Shown here: one piece after another, positions 50,073-58,813 of the stretch
How the letters are laid out: each line of letters opens with the position of its first letter
How positions within the stretch are numbered: position 1 is the stretch's first letter
Source: Hydrogenophaga sp.
GTDB taxonomy: Bacteria > Pseudomonadota > Gammaproteobacteria > Burkholderiales > Burkholderiaceae_C
Assembly: GCA_021154985.1 (NCBI GenBank)
Contig: JAJNQE010000025.1
Coordinates: 19,422 to 83,421, forward strand
Length of the DNA: 64,000 bases
Direction: 5' to 3'
Translations under genes and position numbers: made by a program
The notes under the pieces: generated by a model
What the model was told of the DNA's origin: nothing
The model's input: the letters and a program-made list of their open reading frames with translations, nothing else
The model's database searches: none

Positions 50073-50984
50073 TCACTTGCGGGGTTCAGCGGCTTCGCCG
50101 GTGTAGTGGTAGTAGATCGCGAGCGGCACAACGATCAGTGCGATCATCACCACCGCCAGCGCGGTGGCGCGCGGCCAGTTGTTGCTGGTGAACATCTCGT
50201 CCCAGACCACACGGCCGATCATGATGTTCTCCGGTCCACCGAGCAGCGATGGAATCACAAACTCGCCCACCGAGGGGATGAACACCAGCATGAAGCCGGC
50301 CACGATCCCGGCCTTGGACAGCGGCACCGTGATCAACCAGAAGGCCTTGAAGGGCGTGGTGCCCAGGTCGTAGGCGGCCTCCAGCAGACGAAAGTCCATC
50401 TTCACCAGCGTCGCGTAGAGCGGCAAGATCATGAAGGGCAGGTACACATAGGTCATGCCCACCAGCATGGAGACGTTGGTGTAGAGCATGAGGATGGGCT
50501 CTTGCGTGATGCCCACGGCCATGAGCAACTGGTTGAGCACGCCCTGGTCGGCCAGGATACCTTTCCACGCGTAGACACGCAGCAGGAAAGAAGTCCAGAA
50601 CGGCAGCATCACCATCATCAGCAGGGCAGGCCGCACGCTGGCCGGCGAGCGGGCGATGAAGTAGGCGAACGGGTAACCGAACAGCAGGCACAGCAAGGCC
50701 GTCCACAGCGCATACCAGATCGAGCGCAGGTAGGCCTCGATGTAGATGGTCTTGAACAAGGCACCGCCTTCGTCGCGGAAGATGGTCCAGTAGTTCTCGT
50801 ACTTCAGGCTGAGCAGGCCGGTCTCGCTGTCCCAGATCGGCTTGAACGGGTTGATGCTCTCGCCCATGTCCACGAAGCTGATGTACAGCAGGATCAGGAA
50901 GGGCAGGAGGAAGAAAACGAACAGCCAGACATAAGGCACGCCGATGACGAAGCGCTTGCCGGGCATGAGGGGATGAGAGGGCAT
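50073..50984 (-). CDS. potH: Putrescine/spermidine ABC transporter permease PotH
   Basis: A 303-residue inner-membrane permease. It opens with FVIGVPYVWLFVFFLLPFLILLYISF-type first membrane span (residues 12-37; core VPYVWLFVFFLLPFLILL), and carries the cytosolic EAA loop EAAYDLGTTPFKAFWLITVP near 198-217. Length matches PotH/PotB. ATG at 50984 is chosen by family start; potG ends 17 bases upstream. Confidence 0.92.
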   Translation of the reverse strand: MPSHPLMPGKRFVIGVPYVWLFVFFLLPFLILLYISFVDMGESINPFKPIWDSETGLLSLKYENYWTIFRDEGGALFKTIYIEAYLRSIWYALWTALLCLLFGYPFAYFIARSPASVRPALLMMVMLPFWTSFLLRVYAWKGILADQGVLNQLLMAVGITQEPILMLYTNVSMLVGMTYVYLPFMILPLYATLVKMDFRLLEAAYDLGTTPFKAFWLITVPLSKAGIVAGFMLVFIPSVGEFVIPSLLGGPENIMIGRVVWDEMFTSNNWPRATALAVVMIALIVVPLAIYYHYTGEAAEPRK

Positions 50985-51001
50985 GGGGTGTCTCCAGCCG
51001 T

Positions 51002-52102
51002 TCAGTCGCGCAGCACCACACCGGCCTTGTCGTTCCACCAGAAGAAGACGTTGTCCTCCCAGGTGATGTCCGACAAATCCTGGCGGGACGTGTTGGCCTC
51101 GGTGATCTTCACGCGCAGACCGTCGCTGGCCTGCACGATGTAGGTGTTGTACGAACCGAAGTAGGCGATCTCCTTCACCGTGCCGGTGAAGAGGTTGGCC
51201 GCCACACCCTCGGGGCGCTGTTTGCTGATCTCGATCTTCTCGGGCCGCACGGCCAGGCCCACCGCCATGCCCAGGTGGCCCGGCACACCGTGCCCCACCT
51301 CGATCTGACCGATGGAGGTGCTCACGGCACAGCGGTCGGGCTCGTCCACACTGAGCTTGCCTTCGAACAGGTTCACGTTGCCGATGAAGTCGGCCACGAA
51401 CCGGTTGGCCGGGTGCTCGTAGATCTCTTCGGGCGTGCCCACCTGCAGCACGCGCCCCTTGCTCATGATCGCGATGCGGCTGGCCATGGTCATGGCCTCT
51501 TCCTGGTCGTGCGTGACCATCACCACCGTCACGCCCACCTTCTCAATGATGTTGACCAGCTCAAACTGGGTCTGCTCGCGCAGCTTCTTGTCGAGCGCGC
51601 CCAGGGGCTCGTCGAGCAGCAGCTTGGGCCGCTTGGCCAGGCTGCGAGCCAGCGCCACGCGCTGCTGTTGCCCACCAGACAACTGGTGCGGCTTGCGCTT
51701 GGCGTAGGGGGTGAGCTGCACCAGGGCCAGCATCTCGTCGGTGCGCTGCTGGATCTCCGCCTTGGGCAGGCCTTCGCGCTTCAGGCCAAAGGCCACGTTC
51801 TCCCAGATGTTGAGGTGGGGGAACAGCGCGTACGACTGGAACATCATGTTGACCGGCCGCTCGTAGGGCGGCATGGCCGCCACGTCCTGGCCACCGAGCA
51901 GGATGCGCCCCGAAGTCGGCCGCTCGAAGCCGGCGAGCATGCGCAGCAGTGTTGACTTGCCACAGCCCGAGCTGCCCAGCAGCGCGAAGATCTCGCCCTT
52001 GCCGATGGACAGCGACACCTCGTCCACCGCCACCGCCTCGTCAAAGCGCTTGACCAGTTTTTCGGTGACCAGATAACCCGCCTGGGTGCCCGTCTCTGCC
52101 AT
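51002..52102 (-). CDS. potG: Putrescine/spermidine ABC transporter ATP-binding protein PotG
   Basis: A 366-residue ATPase. Walker A GSSGCGKST is at 43-51, the Q-loop in MMFQSYALFPH near 86-96, the signature LSGGQQQRVALARSL near 141-155, Walker B KLLLDEPLGALD near 160-171 and the switch histidine in VTHDQEEAM. Residues from 250 form the regulatory OB-like domain (TOBE) typical of Pot/MalK ATPases. It follows a terminator after potF, so its expression depends on read-through. Confidence 0.94.
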   Translation of the reverse strand: MAETGTQAGYLVTEKLVKRFDEAVAVDEVSLSIGKGEIFALLGSSGCGKSTLLRMLAGFERPTSGRILLGGQDVAAMPPYERPVNMMFQSYALFPHLNIWENVAFGLKREGLPKAEIQQRTDEMLALVQLTPYAKRKPHQLSGGQQQRVALARSLAKRPKLLLDEPLGALDKKLREQTQFELVNIIEKVGVTVVMVTHDQEEAMTMASRIAIMSKGRVLQVGTPEEIYEHPANRFVADFIGNVNLFEGKLSVDEPDRCAVSTSIGQIEVGHGVPGHLGMAVGLAVRPEKIEISKQRPEGVAANLFTGTVKEIAYFGSYNTYIVQASDGLRVKITEANTSRQDLSDITWEDNVFFWWNDKAGVVLRD

Positions 52103-52134
52103 GTTCGTTCCTTGTCGTTGTCTGGGTCAGGATC

Positions 52135-52174
52135 AAAAAAAAGGGCTGTTCATACGGTGTGTACGAACAGCCCT
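52135..52174 (-). terminator. Intrinsic terminator between potF and potG
   Basis: GGGCTGTTC (52143-52151) pairs with GAACAGCCC (52165-52173), and one further A-T pair extends it; on the minus strand a run of eight T follows (52142-52135). Since potG-potH-potI lie downstream in the same direction, partial termination here would make the binding protein more abundant than the membrane components. Confidence 0.85.
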
Positions 52175-52205
52175 GCGTCAGGTCTGGTGAAAACCGCGAC
52201 GCGCC

Positions 52206-53384
52206 TTACTTGCCCTTTTTGAAGCTGTTGTAGGCGTTGGCCATGGCTTCGCGTGCTTCGTTGGTGAAGCTGCTGGGCGGGATCATCTTGGCGAAGTAGT
52301 CGGACTCGACAAAGATGGTCTTGTTGCCGGCGATTTCGGGGTTGATCTTGTCAACCGCGGCCTTGTTGCCGGTGGGGTAGCTCATCTCGTTGGCCATGGC
52401 CGCGGCGTTTTCCGGGCGCAGGAAGAAGTCGATGAAGGCCATCGCGTTGTTCGGGTGCTTGGCGTCCTTGGTCACGGCCATGGTGTCAAAGAAGATCAGC
52501 GCGCCGGTGCTGGGCAGCAGGGCTTCGATCACGTCCTTGGAGCCGTTTTCCTTGGCGCGGGCAGCCGCGATGTTCACGTCGCCCGACCAGCCGATGGCCA
52601 CGCAGGCCTTGCCGCCGGCGATGTCGTCGATCATGGTGGAGCTGAACAGGCGCACGTCCTTGCGCACCTTCATGAGCATCTCGTTGGCCAGCTTGTAGTC
52701 GGCCGGGTCGTTCGAGTAAGCGTCCTTGCCGATGTAGTGCAGCGCCACGGGAATGATCTCGGTCGGCGAGTCCAGGTAGGCGATGCCGCACGACTTCAGC
52801 TTGCTCGTGTACTCGGGCTTGAACACCAGGTCCCAGGCATTCTCGGGCATGGCCATGCCGCCCAGGGCCTTCTCGACCTTGGTCTTGTTGATGCCCACGG
52901 TGGTGAAGCCCCAGGCCCATGGCACCAGGTGCTTGTTCTCGGGGTCGGCCTTGGTCAGCGTCGTCATGATCGCCGGGTCCATGTTGGCCAGGTTGGGGAT
53001 CTGCTCTTTCTTCAGGGGCTGCAGCAGACCGCCTTCGATCTGGCCCTTGGCGAACACGGTGCCGGGCACGACGATGTCGTAGCCGGTGTTGCCCGCCACC
53101 AGCTTGGCGTGCAGCGCTTCGTTGGTCTCGAAGGTGTCGTAGTTGACCTTGATCCCGGTTTCCTTCTCGAAGTTGGCAATCATGCCTTCGGGGATGTAGT
53201 CGGGCCAGTTGTAGATGTTCAGGACTTTCTCGTCGTCGAGCACCGGGCCGGCGGGCACGGCCGGGGCGGCCGGAGCGGCGGCCACCGGTGCCGGCGCAGC
53301 GGGTGCTGCAACGGGCTCTTCCTTCTTGCCGCAAGACGCCAGCAGGATCGCTGACATGGCAATAACCAAAACGTGTTTCTTCAT
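52206..53384 (-). CDS. potF: Putrescine-binding periplasmic lipoprotein PotF
   Basis: A 392-residue polyamine-binding protein. The signal ends LLASCGKKEE with lipidated Cys18, and a Pro/Ala-rich tether runs from about 24 to 47, so it is a membrane-anchored lipoprotein, unlike soluble E. coli PotF. The mature fold opens KVLNIYNWPDYIPEGM, the polyamine-binding family start, with IGWSGDVNIA near 267-276 and a C-terminal FTNEAREAMANAYNSFKKGK. Delivers putrescine to PotGHI. Confidence 0.93.
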   Translation of the reverse strand: MKKHVLVIAMSAILLASCGKKEEPVAAPAAPAPVAAAPAAPAVPAGPVLDDEKVLNIYNWPDYIPEGMIANFEKETGIKVNYDTFETNEALHAKLVAGNTGYDIVVPGTVFAKGQIEGGLLQPLKKEQIPNLANMDPAIMTTLTKADPENKHLVPWAWGFTTVGINKTKVEKALGGMAMPENAWDLVFKPEYTSKLKSCGIAYLDSPTEIIPVALHYIGKDAYSNDPADYKLANEMLMKVRKDVRLFSSTMIDDIAGGKACVAIGWSGDVNIAAARAKENGSKDVIEALLPSTGALIFFDTMAVTKDAKHPNNAMAFIDFFLRPENAAAMANEMSYPTGNKAAVDKINPEIAGNKTIFVESDYFAKMIPPSSFTNEAREAMANAYNSFKKGK

Positions 53385-53536
53385 GGTGGTGCTCGCTCCT
53401 GAGAGAGGTTGATCAACGACAAATCGAACCGAAAGGCGTGGAAAAGATTCAAAAACAATCTAGCAAGTTCCAGACCCGCCGCCACCCGGACCGCACCTCA
53501 TCGGTGCGCTCCAGGGTACCGCAGGGGGCATTCTAT

Positions 53537-54976
53537 TCACGCATGCAGGCCAGCGGCCCGCAACTGGGCCAGGGTGGCGTCCAGGCAGGTGTGGATCAGC
53601 ACCATCATTTCGTCGATTTGCTCGCGCGTCATCACCAGCGGCGGCGCGATGATCATGCGGTCGCCCACGGCGCGCATGATCAGGCCGTTCTTGAAACAGT
53701 GGGCGCGGCACATCATGCCCACGCCCAGGTCGGGCTCAAAAGTGGCGCCGGTCGCCTTGTCCTTCACCAGCACCAGGCCGGCCACGAAACCGCAGGTCTC
53801 GGCCACGCCCACCAGCGGGTGCTGGTTGAGCTCGGCAAACCGCTCGGCCAGGTAGGGGCCCGTGTCGTCGCGCACCCGGCCCACCAGGTTCTCGCGCTCC
53901 ATCAGCTCGATGTTGGCCAGCGCCACCGCACACGCCACCGGGTGGCCGCTGTAGGTGTAGCCGTGGTTGAACTCGCCGCCCTGCTCGATCAGCACCTTGG
54001 CCACGCGGTCGCCCACCATCACGCCACCCAGCGGGATGTAGCCGCTGGTCACGCCCTTGGCGAAGGTCACCAGGTCGGGCCGGATGCCGAATTTCTCGTA
54101 GGCGAACCAATGGCCCAGACGGCCAAAGGCACAGATCACCTCGTCGGCGATCAGCAGGATGCCGTACTTGTCGACGATGCGCTGGATCTCGGGCCAGTAG
54201 GTGGCGGGCGGAATGATCACGCCACCCGCGCCCTGCACCGGCTCGGCAATAAAGGCCGCCACCTTGTCGGCACCCAACTCCAGGATCTTGGTTTCCAGCC
54301 AGCCGGCGGCGCGCAGGCCAAACGCATCCTGGCTCTCGCCGGGCAGCGCGTTCTCGAAAAAGTAGGGCTGCCCGATGTGCGTGATGTTGGGAATGGGCAG
54401 GTCGCCCTGCGCGTGCATGCCGCTCATGCCACCCAGCGAGGCGCCGGCCATGGTGGAGCCGTGGTAGGCGTTCATGCGGCTGATGACCACCTTGCGCTGC
54501 GGCTGGCCCAGCAGGTCCCAGTAGCGGCGCACCATGCGCACGTTGGTGTCGTTGCTCTCGCTGCCGCTGCTGCTGAAGAACACGTGCTCGAAGCTGCGGC
54601 CACCCACCTTGGGAGCGAGTGCAGCCAACTTGGAAGCCAGTTGCACCGCCGGCACGTTGGTGGTCTGGAAGAAGCTGTTGTAGAACGGCAGCGTCATCAT
54701 CTGCTGGTAGGCAGCGTCGGCCAGTTCCTTGCGGCCGTAACCCGCATTGACGCACCACAGACCGCTCATGCCGTCGAGGATCTTGTGGCCTTCGGAATCC
54801 CACACGTAGATGTTGTCGGCCCGCGTGATCACGCGCGAGCCGCGCGTGGCCAGGTCACCGTGGTCGGTGAAGGGGTGAATGAAATGCGCGCTGTCGGCGG
54901 CCTGGATGGCTTTGGTGTCGTGCTGTTCGGCGCGGCGCACCAGGGCGGGCGGGGCGATGAGGGTCGAGGTGTTCAT
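53537..54976 (-). CDS. spuC: Putrescine-pyruvate aminotransferase (SpuC-like, class III)
   Basis: A 479-residue PLP enzyme. Family markers are GMSGLWCVNAGYGRKELADAA near 70-90 (core GLWCVNAGYGR), FFSSSGSESNDTNVRMVRRY near 125-144, the aspartate in LLIADEVICAFGRLGHWF near 269-286 and the PLP lysine near 304 in TFAKGVTSGYIPLGG. It transfers the amino group of putrescine (or another diamine or beta-alanine) to pyruvate, giving a second, unglutamylated entry route next to PuuA. It starts 20 bases after puuA. Confidence 0.88.
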   Translation of the reverse strand: MNTSTLIAPPALVRRAEQHDTKAIQAADSAHFIHPFTDHGDLATRGSRVITRADNIYVWDSEGHKILDGMSGLWCVNAGYGRKELADAAYQQMMTLPFYNSFFQTTNVPAVQLASKLAALAPKVGGRSFEHVFFSSSGSESNDTNVRMVRRYWDLLGQPQRKVVISRMNAYHGSTMAGASLGGMSGMHAQGDLPIPNITHIGQPYFFENALPGESQDAFGLRAAGWLETKILELGADKVAAFIAEPVQGAGGVIIPPATYWPEIQRIVDKYGILLIADEVICAFGRLGHWFAYEKFGIRPDLVTFAKGVTSGYIPLGGVMVGDRVAKVLIEQGGEFNHGYTYSGHPVACAVALANIELMERENLVGRVRDDTGPYLAERFAELNQHPLVGVAETCGFVAGLVLVKDKATGATFEPDLGVGMMCRAHCFKNGLIMRAVGDRMIIAPPLVMTREQIDEMMVLIHTCLDATLAQLRAAGLHA

Positions 54977-54996
54977 GGTCGGTCCTGTTTGGCTGA

Positions 54997-56367
54997 TCAA
55001 ACGTGGAGAAGAAGGTGCTCGCGCTCCCACGGCGAAATCACCTTCATGAACTCGTCGAACTCGAGTTCCTTGATCTCGGTGTAGATGGTGATGAATTCCT
55101 TGCCCAGCACGTCGTGCAGGTCGGTCTCGCGGCGAAGCCAGTCGAGCGCCTCGCCCAGACTGCGCGGCAGCGAGTAAGGCGAGAGGTAGGCGTCGCCCTT
55201 CATTTCGGCCTTGGGCTTGATCTTGTTCTTCAGGCCCAAATAGCCGCAGGCCAGCGTCATGGCCATGGCCACGTACGGGTTGGCGTCGGCGCCGATCACG
55301 CGGTTTTCCACGCGGCGCGCCTCGGGGCTGGAGATCGGCGAGCGGATGCCCACCGTGCGGTTGTCGTGGCCCCACTCGATGTTGATCGGTGCGGCGGTGT
55401 GGCGCGAAAGGCGGCGGTAGCTGTTCACGTACGGCGCCACCAGCACCATGGCCGCCGGGATGTAGCGCTGCAGGCCGCCGATGTAGTGGTAGAAGGCCTC
55501 GGACGGCGTGCCGTCGTCGTTGCTGAAGATGTTCTTGCCGGTGGCCTTGTTCAGGATGCTCTGGTGCACGTGCATCGCCGAGCCCGGCTCGCCCGCAATG
55601 GGCTTGGCCATGAAGGTGGCGTACATGTCGTGGCGCAGCGCCGATTCGCGCACCGTGCGTTTGAAGAAGAACACCTCGTCGGCCAGACCCAGCGGGTGGG
55701 CGTGGAAGAAATTGATCTCCATCTGCCCCGCACCGGCTTCGTGGATCAGCGTGTCCACGTTGAGCTTCATCTTGTCGCAGTAGTCGTAGATCTCTTCGAA
55801 CAGAGGGTCGAACTCGTTGACCGCGTCGATGCTGTACGACTGGCGCGAGGTCTCGGCCCGGCCGCTGCGCCCGATCGGGGGCTTGAGCAGCGTGTTCGGG
55901 TCGGTGTTGCGCGCGGTCAGATAAAACTCCAGCTCGGGCGCCACCACCGGGTCCAGGCCCTCGGCGTCGAACAGCTCGCACACATGGCGCAGCACGCTGC
56001 GCGGCGCAAACGGCACCAGCTTGCCGGCGTGGTCAAAACAGTCGTGGATCACCTGCGCGGTGGGGTCGGTGGCCCAGGGCACGATGCGCGCGGTGGTTGG
56101 GTCCGGGCGCAGCTGCATGTCGCGGTCGGTCGGCTCGATCACGTCGTAATACGGCCCGCTGGCCGGAAACTCACCCGTCACGCCCATGGCCACGATGGCC
56201 TGCGGCAGCCGCATGCCGCGGTCTTCGGTGAACTTCTCGCGCGGCAGGATCTTGCCGCGCGCCACCCCGGTCAGGTCGGGCACCAGGCATTCCACCTCGG
56301 TCACGCGGTTCTGGTTGAGCCAGTTCTCCAGATCATTGAAGGTCATTTTTTTGTCGGTGGCTGTCAT
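54997..56367 (-). CDS. puuA: Gamma-glutamylputrescine synthetase
   Basis: A 456-residue glutamine-synthetase-like ligase that joins glutamate and putrescine with ATP. Substrate/metal motifs: VAPELEFYLTARN near 141-153, AGAGQMEINFFHAHPLGLAD near 210-229, SAMHVHQSI near 260-268 and PINIEWGHDNRTVGIRSPIS near 325-344. The PELEFYL and NRTVGIR blocks match PuuA/SpuI. It lies between puuD and spuC and gives the first step of the gamma-glutamylated route. Confidence 0.93.
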   Translation of the reverse strand: MTATDKKMTFNDLENWLNQNRVTEVECLVPDLTGVARGKILPREKFTEDRGMRLPQAIVAMGVTGEFPASGPYYDVIEPTDRDMQLRPDPTTARIVPWATDPTAQVIHDCFDHAGKLVPFAPRSVLRHVCELFDAEGLDPVVAPELEFYLTARNTDPNTLLKPPIGRSGRAETSRQSYSIDAVNEFDPLFEEIYDYCDKMKLNVDTLIHEAGAGQMEINFFHAHPLGLADEVFFFKRTVRESALRHDMYATFMAKPIAGEPGSAMHVHQSILNKATGKNIFSNDDGTPSEAFYHYIGGLQRYIPAAMVLVAPYVNSYRRLSRHTAAPINIEWGHDNRTVGIRSPISSPEARRVENRVIGADANPYVAMAMTLACGYLGLKNKIKPKAEMKGDAYLSPYSLPRSLGEALDWLRRETDLHDVLGKEFITIYTEIKELEFDEFMKVISPWEREHLLLHV

Positions 56368-56415
56368 GTGCCGTCTCCTGCGGTGTGTTTTGTGAAATCG
56401 ATCTGGGGGAAAAAT

Positions 56416-57225
56416 TCAGGCGCTTGAGCTCGCTGCGCTGCGGGCCAGGTCGGCCGCCTGCAAACGCAGGCTGCTGCGCGAGCGGCAGGCGCGGCCAAAG
56501 GCCTCGAAAATGGCGGCATAAAACGGCGTTTCCCAGCAACGCCATTCGGGGTGGAACTGCACGGCATAAGCGAAGGTGCGCGCACCGCGCACGCCAAAGG
56601 CCTCCACCACGCCGTCGGGCGCGTGGGCCAGCGCTTCCAGGCCGTCGGCCAGGCGGTTGATGCCCTGGCCGTGCAGCGAATTCACCTGCGCCTGCGGGCC
56701 ACCGGCCCATTCTTCAAAAATGCTGCCCGGCGCAAAACGCACGCTGTGGCTGGGCGCGTACTGCTCGTCGGGCGGGGCGCCCTTGGGCTCGCGGTGGTCC
56801 ATGAGGCCGGGCACTTCGTGCACACGCTGGTGCAGCGTGCCGCCCAGGGCCACGTTGATCTCTTGAAACCCGCGGCAGATGCCCAGCAGCGGCACACCCT
56901 CGTGCACGCAGGCCTTCACCAGCGCCAGCGTGAGCAGGTCGCGCTCAGCGTCCAGAGGCAGGCTGGGGTCGGCCACGTCTTCGGCAAAGTGGGAGGGGTG
57001 CACGTTGGAGGGTGAGCCGGTCAGCATCACACCGTCCACCAGAGCGAGCAGATCGCTGATCTGGTCGGTGTCGGCCAGCGGAAACATCACCGGCTGGGCC
57101 TGCGCCCCCACCTTCACCGCCCGGGCGTACTTGTCGCCCAGCAGCAGAAAAGGCATCTGGTGACCGTGGTCACCCATGAGGCGGTGGTCGGCGGGCAGCC
57201 AGACCATGCACGGCGGCTTGTTCAT
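56416..57225 (-). CDS. puuD: Gamma-glutamyl-gamma-aminobutyrate hydrolase
   Basis: A 269-residue class I glutamine-amidotransferase-like hydrolase that releases GABA and glutamate from gamma-glutamyl-GABA. The triad is visible: Cys117 in PLLGICRGFQEIN, His225 and Glu227 in VQFHPEW. The stretch LTGSPSNVHPSHF near 68-80 is PuuD-like. ATG at 57225 has GGAGAGAAC upstream. First gene of the polyamine operon, divergent from a MocR regulator across a short, operator-rich gap. Confidence 0.93.
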   Translation of the reverse strand: MNKPPCMVWLPADHRLMGDHGHQMPFLLLGDKYARAVKVGAQAQPVMFPLADTDQISDLLALVDGVMLTGSPSNVHPSHFAEDVADPSLPLDAERDLLTLALVKACVHEGVPLLGICRGFQEINVALGGTLHQRVHEVPGLMDHREPKGAPPDEQYAPSHSVRFAPGSIFEEWAGGPQAQVNSLHGQGINRLADGLEALAHAPDGVVEAFGVRGARTFAYAVQFHPEWRCWETPFYAAIFEAFGRACRSRSSLRLQAADLARSAASSSA

Positions 57226-57238
57226 GTTCTCTCCAATG

Positions 57239-57276
57239 CAATGGGACCCATTGTGGACAGCAAAGTGGATCACAAT
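57239..57276. promoter_or_regulatory. Palindromic operator region between puuD and the MocR regulator
   Basis: CAATGGG (57239-57245) and CCCATTG (57247-57253) form a perfect 15-bp palindrome around one base. Overlapping it, ATTGTG (57250-57255) and CACAAT (57271-57276) form a second inverted repeat with 15-base spacing. The 100-base divergent gap holds both promoters, so the likely binder is the MocR protein, controlling itself and the polyamine operon. Confidence 0.55.
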
Positions 57277-57325
57277 CAGAGCCAGTTGAGCCCACTCCGT
57301 GGAGCCACTTCAGGTTCAAGCCACC

Positions 57326-58804
57326 ATGTTGTCCGAATTCCTGCTCACCGAGATGAACCGCCTGGGCACGCAAGACGCGTTGCCGCTGCACCGCCAGCTC
57401 TACGAGGCGCTGCGCCGCGCCATGCTCGACGGCAAGCTCGGCGCGGGCGAGCGCCTGCCTTCGAGCCGCGACCTGGCTGAAGACCTCTCGCTCTCGCGCA
57501 ACACCGTGGTGGCCGCCATCAACCAGCTCAGTGTGGAAGGCTATCTGGCCAGCCGCGTGGGCAGTGGCACCTACGTGAACGACAACGTGCCGCGCGCCGT
57601 GCCCAGCCGGGGCGCCCGCAACGGCGGCCAGCCCGCCACGCTGCAGGCCGGGCGCCTGTCCACGCGCGGCATTGCGCTCTCCAGCACCTTCTGCGCCACC
57701 GAGCTGGAGGTGCAGCCCTTCACCCCCGGCATGGTCGACTTCAGCGCCTTCCCCATCGCGCTGTGGCAACGCCTGCAAAACAAACACTGGCGCATGACCT
57801 ACCCGGACATGCTCGACTACAACACCTCAGGCGGCTACGCTCCGCTGCGCCGCGCCGTGGCCGATTACTTGCGCGTGTTCCGCAGCGTGCACCTGGAGGC
57901 CGACCAGGTCGTCATCACCAGCGGCACCCAGCAATCGCTCGAACTCTGCGCGCGCCTGCTGGCCGACCACGGCGACACCGTGTGGGTGGAAGACCCGGCC
58001 TACTGGGGCGCGGTCAAGGCCTTCATGGCCACGGGCCTCGCCATCCACCCGGTGGCGGTGGACGAAGAAGGCATCAGCCCCAGCGCGGCCGACAGCGCCA
58101 AACCGCCCCGCCTGATTTACGTGACCCCCTCGCACCAGTACCCCACCGGCGCCGTGATGACGCTGCCCCGGCGCCACCAGCTGCTGGCCACCGCACGCGC
58201 CCACGACGCCTGGGTGCTGGAAGACGATTACGACAGCGAGTACCGCTTCAGCGGCCCGCCCATCTCCAGCCTGGAAGGCCTGGACACCGACGGCCGCGTG
58301 CTCTACATGGGCACCTTTTCCAAGGTGCTCTACCCCGGGCTGAAGCTCGGCTACCTGGTGGTGCCCAAACCCATGGTGGCCGCCTTCAAACAGGCCCACT
58401 ACGACCTCAACCGCCCGGGCCAGATGCCGGTGCAGGCCGCACTGGCCGAGTTCATTGAAATGGGCCACTTCGCCAGCGCCTTGCGCCGCGCGCGGCAGAA
58501 CTACGCCGAGCGCCGCCAGTGCCTGCTCGAAGCCCTCAAACCCGTGCTCACCCCCGGCGGCCCCTTCATCAGCGGCGCCGAACAAGGCCTGCACCTGTGC
58601 CTGCGCCTGCCCAGCCACATTGACGACCAGGCCCTGGCCCAGCGCATCGCACAGCAGGGCATGACGGTGCGCCCACTCTCGGCCTACTGCCTTCAACGCG
58701 GCGACCTCAAAGGCTTGGTGATCGGATACGGCTACGCGCCGCTGGCGGACATCGAACGCTGCGGGCCGGTGCTGTCTGGACTTGTGGGGCAGGCGCTGCG
58801 GTAG
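57326..58804 (+). CDS. MocR-type (GntR HTH plus aminotransferase-like) transcriptional regulator
   Basis: A 492-residue regulator. Residues 15-85 are a GntR winged helix (PLHRQLYEALRRAMLDGKL, then RLPSSRDLAEDLSLSRNTV), and residues 115-490 a fold-type I aminotransferase domain with PLP lysine near 332 in MGTFSKVLYPGLKLGY and VEDPAYWGAVKAF upstream. MocR proteins sense PLP-linked amines or amino acids and here most likely the polyamine/GABA pool. It stands where enteric bacteria have PuuR, which is a different (Xre/cupin) family. ATG at 57326 matches the HTH start. Confidence 0.92.
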   Translation: MLSEFLLTEMNRLGTQDALPLHRQLYEALRRAMLDGKLGAGERLPSSRDLAEDLSLSRNTVVAAINQLSVEGYLASRVGSGTYVNDNVPRAVPSRGARNGGQPATLQAGRLSTRGIALSSTFCATELEVQPFTPGMVDFSAFPIALWQRLQNKHWRMTYPDMLDYNTSGGYAPLRRAVADYLRVFRSVHLEADQVVITSGTQQSLELCARLLADHGDTVWVEDPAYWGAVKAFMATGLAIHPVAVDEEGISPSAADSAKPPRLIYVTPSHQYPTGAVMTLPRRHQLLATARAHDAWVLEDDYDSEYRFSGPPISSLEGLDTDGRVLYMGTFSKVLYPGLKLGYLVVPKPMVAAFKQAHYDLNRPGQMPVQAALAEFIEMGHFASALRRARQNYAERRQCLLEALKPVLTPGGPFISGAEQGLHLCLRLPSHIDDQALAQRIAQQGMTVRPLSAYCLQRGDLKGLVIGYGYAPLADIERCGPVLSGLVGQALR

Positions 58805-58813
58805 GTGACCGCC

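Noticed and set aside
53495..53513. A small hairpin (CGCACC/GGTGCG) after spuC as terminator
   Set aside because: Six-base stem without a T-run; too weak to call.
53537..55981. An 814-codon frame joining the spuC aminotransferase to an upstream part
   Set aside because: The upstream 335 codons are the out-of-frame reading of puuA; the aminotransferase starts at 54976 with a normal N-terminus, so there is no fusion protein.
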